Under the pieces are notes generated by a model, which saw nothing but the letters and a program-made list of their open reading frames with translations, searched no databases and had not been told where the DNA came from. 33,742 nt of DNA from Sulfurimonas sp. SAG-AH-194-I05 (GTDB lineage Bacteria > Campylobacterota > Campylobacteria > Campylobacterales > Sulfurimonadaceae). The translations under genes and the position numbers were made by a program. This document shows, in pieces, positions 1 through 6,686 of the stretch (position 1 is its first letter; the number at the start of each line of letters is the position of its first letter). The stretch covers positions 1-33,742 of the forward strand of contig NZ_JAEMVA010000020.1 of the NCBI RefSeq assembly GCF_029215955.1. Direction: 5' to 3'.

Positions 1-43
1 TTCCAAAAATGAGCTATGTAAGTAATAGTAAAAAGAGTTGAGT

Positions 44-65
44 ATTCTATGGCCTAGAATTTTTA
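44..65. terminator. Possible hairpin terminator at the window edge
   Basis: ATTCTA at 44-49 and TAGAAT at 55-60 form a 6-bp inverted repeat around TGGCC, followed on the plus strand by a short T run. The stop codon of the minus-strand gene lies inside the left arm. The T run favours termination of rightward transcription entering from outside the window; for the leftward gene the nearest T run is several bases further on. Weak, AT-rich stem. Confidence 0.35.
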
Positions 66-1627
66 ATACAACGCACTCCATTTCCATTTGCTCTTGAAGA
101 ACTATCAACGCCAAAATGTTTTGTATCAAAGTATATATATTTTGCATAGATATCTTCAACATTAGAACTCCAAAGTTGCGTATAACGTCCCCGGTTTTCT
201 AAGTATCCATTCTCTTTGCTTTTAAAGCCTGATGCTGGCAACTTTAAAAAACTCATAAAAGCATCCCCTTTGTTTCGGATACCTTTTTGTATTGTTTCAG
301 CATATAACTCATCTATACTTGGAATTCTAAACGATTTTGGACATGGGTTATTTTTAGCATTGCGTCCCTTCCATAAAGTGTCATCTTGGCTTTCATTCCA
401 GTCGTATCTGTTTTGTTTCTTCCCCTTTATAAAACCTTTACTTCTTTTTTTCTCATGACCATCAGCATCTCTTCCCCATTGGTAATAGTCTCCATAACAA
501 GAGCTATCATCCACAGCTGTACAAACACGTTTAGCTCCTAAATTTCTGTCTAGCCATACCTTACCTGTAAAAGGAGAAAGTACAGTTTTATAAGCCAAGC
601 CATTATGTTCAATAGTATTCTCTAAAGAAGAGCATATTTTCTTGTTGAGTCTATAGTTCATTTCATACGTTTTATTCGCCCATAAATCTTTACGAACACT
701 AAAACAGCCATCTTGGTGAACAATACTTATACGTATATTTTTTCCAGCAGGAATTTTAATAACTCTCGTGTCATCAAAAATAGTCCTTGTTATTACATTA
801 TTTATATAAAGCTTTGCATTCTCTTTACCTATTAAAAACAACTCCGTATCTGCTTTTTTAAATTCTAAGTGAATTATTTGCGAAGAGAGTTTTTTATACG
901 ACTGACTTAGAACAATATCCTCGGGGTAATAGCGTTTATCATTCACACCTTTGAGATGAATTATTTTATTAGCTGGCACCTTGTACATGTGAATAGGTGC
1001 CATACCAATGTACTTTTCATCTCGATAAACCTCTGTAAACTCTATCGGTGATGTTATTGTTATATACGCATAGTTTGTATCACTCACAGTGTCAAATGTG
1101 ATGTTTTTTGCATTACTAAGCTCTTTTACCTTGTTTATAAGTAAGCGTTTTTTCTCTTGTATTTCTTTGAGAAACTTCTTTTTATTTCTTGTATCAAGAA
1201 GTTTCTCAAGCTTTTCATTATACTGTTCTATCTCATTTTGTGCACTTTTTATTTGCGTATCCACATGTACAGCAGATGAAACAAACTGTTGTATTTTTTT
1301 GTTCAGTAAGTCTATATCGATTTCTGCTTTAATTTTTACCCAGTATTTTGGGTAGTGAAATACCTCTTCTAAAACAGTTGTTTTTAAAACGGATGCAGAA
1401 AAGTTCTCGATAACATCATCCATTAAAATTCCATTTATAGACTTCGAATACGAGGACATATAAACACCTGCTTTTTCTATGGAGTCACGTTTAGCAATTA
1501 AAATAGCCTTCCTTTTTGCCGTCATCTTCGAGTCATCATCACCCATAATGTATGTAGCTTCTTGCATAAACACCTCAGCATGTGCAAAATAAGAGAACAA
1601 CCAAATAAACAGTACTATATTTTTCAT
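47..1627 (-). CDS. Exported protein with LPP20-like, PEGA and FISUMP domains
   Basis: A 526-aa protein with a signal peptide (residues 1-17, ending AHA). Residues about 25-108 resemble the LPP20/FlgT-N type of domain and share the motif GILMDDVIE with the second gene upstream (GILVDDVIE at 3147-3968). Residues 120-172 are a charged probable coiled coil. Two PEGA-like beta domains follow (about 188-256 and 260-328). The C-terminal part (about 343-523) matches the FISUMP/Fibrobacter paralogous domain, seen in VWLDRNLGA, YGDYYQWGR, NNPCP and the closing GVRCI, with paired cysteines likely in disulphides. It is the last gene of the leftward operon, 10 nt after the SpoIID-like gene. PEGA and FISUMP domains are usually surface or cell-wall associated, so a surface-exposed role is inferred. 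The exact function is unknown. Confidence 0.8.
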   Translation of the reverse strand: MKNIVLFIWLFSYFAHAEVFMQEATYIMGDDDSKMTAKRKAILIAKRDSIEKAGVYMSSYSKSINGILMDDVIENFSASVLKTTVLEEVFHYPKYWVKIKAEIDIDLLNKKIQQFVSSAVHVDTQIKSAQNEIEQYNEKLEKLLDTRNKKKFLKEIQEKKRLLINKVKELSNAKNITFDTVSDTNYAYITITSPIEFTEVYRDEKYIGMAPIHMYKVPANKIIHLKGVNDKRYYPEDIVLSQSYKKLSSQIIHLEFKKADTELFLIGKENAKLYINNVITRTIFDDTRVIKIPAGKNIRISIVHQDGCFSVRKDLWANKTYEMNYRLNKKICSSLENTIEHNGLAYKTVLSPFTGKVWLDRNLGAKRVCTAVDDSSCYGDYYQWGRDADGHEKKRSKGFIKGKKQNRYDWNESQDDTLWKGRNAKNNPCPKSFRIPSIDELYAETIQKGIRNKGDAFMSFLKLPASGFKSKENGYLENRGRYTQLWSSNVEDIYAKYIYFDTKHFGVDSSSRANGNGVRCIKNSRP

Positions 1628-1637
1628 CTTTAACCTT

Positions 1638-3146
1638 TTACCACAGCTTTTTGAGTCTTATATTTGCATAATAAAACTTTAAAATTGCATCGTACGTGTA
1701 ACCCTCTTTTGCCATTTTTTGACCACCCCATTGGCTGTATCCAACACCGTGACCATAACCACCACCATCAAAAACAAAGAAGTTTCCTACTCTGCGTACC
1801 GTAAATAAAATATCTTTAAGTCCAGCTGCTCTTCTCACAGTAGAGTATGTTCGCAGAATTTTTTCACCATTTTTAGCTTTTACTTTTATACTCAACACTC
1901 TTCCCGATTCACCCATCTTTACAGGTTCAAGCGCATAAATATCCTTAAAATTAAACCCACGCTTATTCAAGTTGCTCTCAAACTTTGCTAAAGATATTTT
2001 CGTAACCCACTCACCATTTGGCATAGATTTTGAAAACCTGTCTACATGCGAAGCAAGGTAAGGTTTATTTGCATTAAATATCTCTTGTGAAGAGGCACTA
2101 TGCCAGCCACTTGAAGCTGTGTACTGCGATAATATAACTTTATTTTCTGAGAGTAAAACTTCTCCAAAAGTTGCATCAACCACTTCTATAGCATTGTGAG
2201 ACTCACCATTTACACCTTTATATACTTGGTCTGAGGTACTGTCTTTTACATCAAACACCCAGTGCTTTCTTACCTTTGCTTGGTAATACGCATAAGTTCT
2301 TGAAGCTACCGCTTGGGCTTTAAGTGCTTCTTTATGCCACGAAGCGTAAGACTCGCTTGTCACAACCCCGTAAAGGTACGCATTCATAGGAACTAAGTTT
2401 ACAAGGGCTAAACGATCTTTATAACTTGTTAGTAACATATCGCCCTTATACTTTCTCTTTTTTTGAGCCACATATATTGGAGTTTGTGAGCTTAGTTTAG
2501 CATGTGAATAACTTTTATTATTAATAAAAATAACACCATTTTTATATTCCACATGTAAAGACTTATATAATTGACTATCTAAATAAATACCACTTTGAGA
2601 ACTAAGCGTAATATGTGGTTTTTGAGAAAGTAAAACTCTCATAATAGGGGTATCGTTTGTAGTAAGAACTTTTAAAGGGTTCTTCTTAACCCGTAAAGTC
2701 TTCTTTTTCCTTAGTCTCTCTAAAGTAAAAAGAACCTGATTAGAGAAGTTACCATGTGGATAGTAACGGATATACGCATCTAAAATATCTAAAGACTTTT
2801 CTCTTTTACCTAAATCTTTATAAAGCATTCCCAGACTATAACGTGCATACTCAGAACCCTCAACATGTGAGTAATTTGTTAGTACTTGTTTGTATAAACT
2901 AATCGCTTCCTCTTTATCGTCTAAGTAGAGTGAAAACAAGTTTGCTTCTCTTAGAAGTGCCTTTGTTTTCATAGTATCCTCATCCGAAGCATCATACGCA
3001 GAACGGTATGAGCTTATAGACTCAAAATACTCTCCATTTTCAAGCTGCAAGTCACCATTATTAATACTAAAACTTGTAAACCTTTGTGTATCAATATCAG
3101 CCGATAAACTCGTTAAAAAGAGTGCAATTAAGTAAAGGTTCTTCAT
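1638..3146 (-). CDS. SpoIID/LytB-domain protein, putative peptidoglycan lytic transglycosylase
   Basis: A 502-aa exported protein with a signal peptide (about residues 1-16). Residues 35-145 look like TPR/YbgF-type helical repeats. The SpoIID domain covers about 165-500, with the start VVTSESYASW (residues 261-270; E265 aligns with the catalytic Glu of SpoIID), AQAVASRTYAYY, a YTASSGWHSASS motif near 342-353, and the C-terminal GGGYGHGVGYSQWGG signature. SpoIID-type enzymes cleave denuded glycan strands in endospore formers; Gram-negative members are less well characterised. The start codon abuts the stop of the LPP20-like gene, so translational coupling is likely. Next to so many envelope genes, a role in opening peptidoglycan for a trans-envelope assembly is a reasonable inference. 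Confidence 0.88.
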   Translation of the reverse strand: MKNLYLIALFLTSLSADIDTQRFTSFSINNGDLQLENGEYFESISSYRSAYDASDEDTMKTKALLREANLFSLYLDDKEEAISLYKQVLTNYSHVEGSEYARYSLGMLYKDLGKREKSLDILDAYIRYYPHGNFSNQVLFTLERLRKKKTLRVKKNPLKVLTTNDTPIMRVLLSQKPHITLSSQSGIYLDSQLYKSLHVEYKNGVIFINNKSYSHAKLSSQTPIYVAQKKRKYKGDMLLTSYKDRLALVNLVPMNAYLYGVVTSESYASWHKEALKAQAVASRTYAYYQAKVRKHWVFDVKDSTSDQVYKGVNGESHNAIEVVDATFGEVLLSENKVILSQYTASSGWHSASSQEIFNANKPYLASHVDRFSKSMPNGEWVTKISLAKFESNLNKRGFNFKDIYALEPVKMGESGRVLSIKVKAKNGEKILRTYSTVRRAAGLKDILFTVRRVGNFFVFDGGGYGHGVGYSQWGGQKMAKEGYTYDAILKFYYANIRLKKLW

Positions 3147-3968
3147 CTAGTCTACTATAAAAACCACTTTTGCAGCTTCTAAAAAGCCATTACCCTTATT
3201 TGCTCGTGTTAAAGCCTGTGCATCTTCTTGTGAAATTTTTACGTCACTTGCTAAGTTTGTAACACTTGTCGCTTTTATGATTAAAGGATTATTCGCATTA
3301 TATGTCTCTAAAATTGCACGTGCACGATTCAGTGAAGTTGTGTATTTTGCTAAACCTCTTTGAGAAATAATCTCAGCTGGAACCATTAATGGATCATACA
3401 CAATTTTACTCTCAAAATAAATTCTATTTATCTGTGCTGGTTCAAACTCTAATCCGCGAACATCTACGATAACAGAATCAGGAGTGTTATCAGCCTGTGG
3501 TTGTATTTGTTTTTTAAGTTCTTCTACTTCGTAGTACGCTGGTCTTTCATTTTTATAAAGTGTTTTTTCTAAGACTCCTCGCTCTTGTGCCTTTGCTAAA
3601 ACATTTGAAACACTTCCTAAGTACCCTATTCCCATAACAACAGAAGCTGAACCATCTTGTGGGTTATAACGCTCTTCTAAAACTGTTGCACCTCGTAAAT
3701 AACCTTCAAGTTGTGTCTCTATAACATCATCAACTAAAATTCCATCTTTAAGTGTTGAACTTGACGTTAAACGTAAACCGCCTATCACTTCGAGTAAGTT
3801 TCTTTGTGCTACTAACTGTGCTGCGCGTGTAGCACTGTACTTGCTTTGGTTAGGACCTGACTCGCCTTTTACTTTTATTTGACCAGTTAGGTACATATTT
3901 CTCTCAAAACTATTTGCACTTAAACTCACAAAAACTGCCATACATACTATAAATACTTTTTTTAACAT
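3147..3968 (-). CDS. LPP20-like exported protein
   Basis: A 273-aa protein with a type I signal peptide (MLKKVFIVCMAVFVSLSANS) and no lipobox Cys at the cleavage site. Residues about 25-120 carry the LPP20-family pattern: a run of Ala/Arg (ATRAAQLVAQRNLLEVIGG) and then GILVDDVIE and TVLEERY. The second half has a short beta/alpha region with VIVDVRGLEF. It lies 16 nt after the SLH lipoprotein gene and abuts the SpoIID-like gene. LPP20-type domains often occur beside LpoB/CsgG-like and YcfL-like genes in gammaproteobacteria, and both kinds are present in the divergent operon here. A periplasmic structural or assembly role is inferred. Confidence 0.75.
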   Translation of the reverse strand: MLKKVFIVCMAVFVSLSANSFERNMYLTGQIKVKGESGPNQSKYSATRAAQLVAQRNLLEVIGGLRLTSSSTLKDGILVDDVIETQLEGYLRGATVLEERYNPQDGSASVVMGIGYLGSVSNVLAKAQERGVLEKTLYKNERPAYYEVEELKKQIQPQADNTPDSVIVDVRGLEFEPAQINRIYFESKIVYDPLMVPAEIISQRGLAKYTTSLNRARAILETYNANNPLIIKATSVTNLASDVKISQEDAQALTRANKGNGFLEAAKVVFIVD

Positions 3969-3984
3969 CTCATTTCCTTTGTAA

Positions 3985-5082
3985 TTATCTCATCTCTTCT
4001 TTTACTCTTGCTATCGCTTCTATTAACTCTATTCCAGTTAAATACTCATGTGGACGAAACGCACTGTTTATATTTGCCTTTAAAAAACCTCTCGCTACTG
4101 CTGTGTTTACTGCATTAAAATAGTAACTATCATTTGTTACATCTACGAACAAAGATTTATTTCCAAAGAATGTAGTTTTAAGTTTTGTATCATGTAAAAC
4201 TTTTGCAATTATATCTTCAAGAAGTAAGCTAAAGTCTGCCCGTGTAATAAAGCTGTTTGGTAAAAACATTTCATTTCCTTGTGAGACTTTAGGCTCAAGA
4301 CCTCTCAAACCATACTTATAAAAAACTTCTATTTGTGGTAAGTTTGGATGGCTCTGAACATCTTTACTCACTTTTTTCGCAAACGCTTTTCTATCTGCTT
4401 GAAATGCACCTTTCATAATTTTTGCTAATGCGAGTTCATCTTCTAAGACTACTGCTATATCGACACGTTTAATTTGTTCATTTAAAACGAGTTTTTTTGC
4501 AGTTACTGTAAATTCACTTAAGGCTAAAGCCCGAATAACTCTGTCAACTCTTTCCCAAAGTACTCTACTTTGAGGTGCAAACTTTGCCTGTGCATTTTTA
4601 AATACATGTGCGCTAAACTCTCTTGTTTTTTCATATTCTAAATACTCAAAGTACTTTAATGCTAAAAAATAATCTGCTGATTCTTTGTCATTATAATAAG
4701 GTAAATATTTCACTTCTATATTTTTAGCCATTTTATAATGTTCATACGCTTCGTCCACCTCCGACATTCTTACTTTTGCTACATGGTACCTGTAACTATC
4801 TACTGCATTATCTATGAAGTCAAAAGACTTTTCAAGTACGCTTGTATCTTGCGTTGCAAGAGCTAAACATATAAAGGCACTTGCATTTTGTGGTGCTAGA
4901 CTTACAGCACGTTTACACTGCGTAACTGCTTCTTGCCTTTTTTGTGAGGCAAGCAAAGACATACCTGTCAGTATATGTTGCTCCACTGTATCTGCTTGGT
5001 TGAGTGATGCAACTGGTTTTGGCACTTGTGAGCAACCCACATATAAAAATGCAAGAAGGCCTGCTGTCAAAATTTTAAACAT
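3985..5082 (-). CDS. Lipoprotein with TPR-like repeats and a C-terminal SLH domain
   Basis: A 365-aa protein whose signal ends in a lipobox (LYVGC, Cys17). Residues about 30-110 read as TPR (MSLLASQKRQEAVTQCKRAVSLAPQNASAF). Residues about 275-362 look like S-layer homology motifs: FITRADFSLLLEDII, FVDVTNDSYYFNAVNTAVARGFLK, FRPHEYLTGIELIEAIA. SLH domains bind cell-wall polymers; in Gram-negatives they occur in a few outer-membrane and periplasmic proteins. It is the first gene of the leftward operon. Its ribosome-binding site (GGAG, 5090-5093 on the minus strand) partly lies in a 9-bp hairpin. A lipid anchor combined with a wall-binding motif suggests a link between outer membrane and peptidoglycan. 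Confidence 0.8.
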   Translation of the reverse strand: MFKILTAGLLAFLYVGCSQVPKPVASLNQADTVEQHILTGMSLLASQKRQEAVTQCKRAVSLAPQNASAFICLALATQDTSVLEKSFDFIDNAVDSYRYHVAKVRMSEVDEAYEHYKMAKNIEVKYLPYYNDKESADYFLALKYFEYLEYEKTREFSAHVFKNAQAKFAPQSRVLWERVDRVIRALALSEFTVTAKKLVLNEQIKRVDIAVVLEDELALAKIMKGAFQADRKAFAKKVSKDVQSHPNLPQIEVFYKYGLRGLEPKVSQGNEMFLPNSFITRADFSLLLEDIIAKVLHDTKLKTTFFGNKSLFVDVTNDSYYFNAVNTAVARGFLKANINSAFRPHEYLTGIELIEAIARVKEEMR

Positions 5083-5091
5083 ATATTTTCT

Positions 5092-5112
5092 CCATTATTA
5101 TTTTAATAATGG
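5092..5112 (-). promoter_or_regulatory. Perfect 9-bp leader hairpin touching the ribosome-binding site
   Basis: Read on the minus strand the leader is CCATTATTA-AAA-TAATAATGG followed directly by AGAAAATATATG. The 9-bp stem has a 3-nt loop. The last two G of the stem are part of the GGAG Shine-Dalgarno of the SLH lipoprotein gene (start at 5082), so folding would partly hide the site. Seen directly; the regulatory role is inferred. Confidence 0.55.
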
Positions 5113-5120
5113 GCTAGTTT

Positions 5121-5126
5121 ACTATA
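5121..5126 (-). promoter_or_regulatory. Candidate -10 box of the leftward operon
   Basis: The minus strand reads TATAGT, 5 of 6 with the consensus. It would start transcription near 5114, giving a leader of about 32 nt made almost wholly of the hairpin at 5092-5112. No clear -35 box is seen, which is normal for sigma-70 promoters in Campylobacterota. Confidence 0.45.
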
Positions 5127-5176
5127 AAAATTGTAAATAATCGTGGAATGAGACAAAGAAATTGAATGTAAAAAAG

Positions 5177-5259
5177 CTTGAATTGTCTTTGAAATATTGT
5201 ATTAACTACATAAAAATTATGAATACCTCTCCATATCTATGATAACTAGACAATTCGAG
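5177..5259. repeat. Inverted repeat pair in the divergent control region
   Basis: CTTGAATTGTCT at 5177-5188 and AGACAATTCGAG at 5248-5259 are reverse complements with 11 of 12 matches, 59 nt apart. The right arm overlaps the predicted start point of the rightward operon. It could be a pair of operator half-sites or a looping element controlling both operons. Confidence 0.45.
5238..5243 (+). promoter_or_regulatory. Candidate -10 box of the rightward operon
   Basis: TATGAT is 5 of 6 with the consensus -10. It predicts transcription from about 5249-5250, inside the right arm of the inverted repeat and some 53 nt before the chosen ATG at 5303. No convincing -35 box. Confidence 0.4.
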
Positions 5260-5302
5260 TTTATTTATTGTAGTATTGCGAAAATTATCTTTAGGAGATA
5301 CA

Positions 5303-6679
5303 ATGAAAAACAAACTTTTACTCTCTTTATGTACAGCGGGACTTTTATGTTTACCCTCTTTTGCAAATGATGTTCAAGTGCAACAACAAGACATCACAGA
5401 ACAAAATAAGTATGTAGAAGAAACACAGTCTATAGATATTGACGATGAAATCGAAGAACAAATTCAAGACTATGCAGACAACCAAAATTTTCAATTTGGT
5501 CTTGATGGACGAACTGGAAAACACTTTATATATTCTATTGAGTCAGTAGCTTCTAAGCCAACTGACCCAGACTTTGTTAAAAGTTTAAGTGTTACCTATG
5601 AAAAAGCTTTTTTTGCTGCACAGCAAGAGTTTGTTATGGATGTATTTGGAAAGGTTGTATCTCAAAAAGAGACAAAGCTTTTTGCTGACAATTCAACAAA
5701 TGCAAGAGAATTTGACTCAGATAAAGTAGATAACAAAGGCATTATGGCAAAAATGGGAAGAGTCTTTGACAAGGCTTTCTCTTTGGCTGAAAAAACACTT
5801 GATAATGCACTTATTGACCTCGGTGTTGATGCCGCAGATATTGAAAAGTTAAACAAAAAAGAGAAAAAAACACTTTTCAAAAATGAATTTATTGCTACAA
5901 GTATGAAAGAAGCCTTTGGTTCTGTTTCAGGATTTATTCCTATTAAATCATTTGTAGGAAAAGACTCTTCGGGTCAGTATGCAGTTGGTGTAATCGCTAT
6001 GAGAACTGAAAAAACATCACAAGTTGCAAAAGATATATCTATGCAACGAGAGAGCATGATAGAAGGTCGAGGAAAAGATTTAAGAGATATTGTCCCAACA
6101 GATAAAAAAGCACTTTTGAATGAAATGGGAGTTCGTCTTGTTTTTGATTTAAACGGAAGTCCTGCTTTAATTTCTTATGGTCAATGGGGCTTTAATTCTA
6201 AAGGTCTTAGCGCATACATGAAAAGTCAAGCAAAGAAAAATGCTAAGTCTATGGCACAAGATATTGCTGATTCTATGGTTTCAGATTTTGTAAATGGAAA
6301 CCTTCAAGTAAACACATCGAGTGAACATGGTGAAATAATTGAGCAAGTTCTTGAGAGAGAAGGTAGTGATGGAATGGTTGTTGATAAAACAATTAAAACT
6401 ATTGTTGATACGGTAAACCAAAGTGCAAAACTAAAATCTTCCATGAAACTCGCAGGTTTCAGTACAATAAGAAGATGGTCTACTACAAATGAACATGGTC
6501 ACTATGTTGCTGGGGTTGTAAGAAAATGGACTTTTAGTGGTTTAGCTGCCGCAAAATCTGTGCAACAAAACAGAGCACCCAAAAAAGAAAGAACGCGGCA
6601 ACGCGAAAGCAGTGAAAGAAGTAATTACTCTCGTAGTGTAAATGAAAGCAATGAATACAACACTGTAAACGATTTCTAG
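5303..6679 (+). CDS. Exported protein of unknown function, first gene of the large operon
   Basis: A 458-aa protein. I chose the ATG at 5303 because AGGAG at 5293-5297 is well placed and the protein then begins with a clean signal peptide (MKNKLLLSLCTAGLLCLPSFA); a TTG at 5276 would add nine residues in front of it. The mature part is acidic at the N terminus, mixed alpha/beta in the middle (LVFDLNGSPALISYGQWGFN), and ends in a low-complexity Arg/Ser/Asn tail (about residues 425-458). No cysteine remains after the signal. It may belong to an uncharacterised family (possibly the DUF6844 type) found near LPP20, LpoB-like and YcfL-like genes in gammaproteobacteria, but I cannot confirm this. It lies 7 nt before the next gene, whose AGGAT ribosome site overlaps this stop codon. 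Confidence 0.75.
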   Translation: MKNKLLLSLCTAGLLCLPSFANDVQVQQQDITEQNKYVEETQSIDIDDEIEEQIQDYADNQNFQFGLDGRTGKHFIYSIESVASKPTDPDFVKSLSVTYEKAFFAAQQEFVMDVFGKVVSQKETKLFADNSTNAREFDSDKVDNKGIMAKMGRVFDKAFSLAEKTLDNALIDLGVDAADIEKLNKKEKKTLFKNEFIATSMKEAFGSVSGFIPIKSFVGKDSSGQYAVGVIAMRTEKTSQVAKDISMQRESMIEGRGKDLRDIVPTDKKALLNEMGVRLVFDLNGSPALISYGQWGFNSKGLSAYMKSQAKKNAKSMAQDIADSMVSDFVNGNLQVNTSSEHGEIIEQVLEREGSDGMVVDKTIKTIVDTVNQSAKLKSSMKLAGFSTIRRWSTTNEHGHYVAGVVRKWTFSGLAAAKSVQQNRAPKKERTRQRESSERSNYSRSVNESNEYNTVNDF

Positions 6680-6686
6680 GATTATT

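Noticed and set aside
1089..1355. Open frames antisense to long genes (for example here, 4814-5140, 11252-11650 and 20541-20903)
   Set aside because: They lie wholly or mainly within well-supported genes in another frame, lack ribosome sites and have low-complexity compositions typical of shadow frames.
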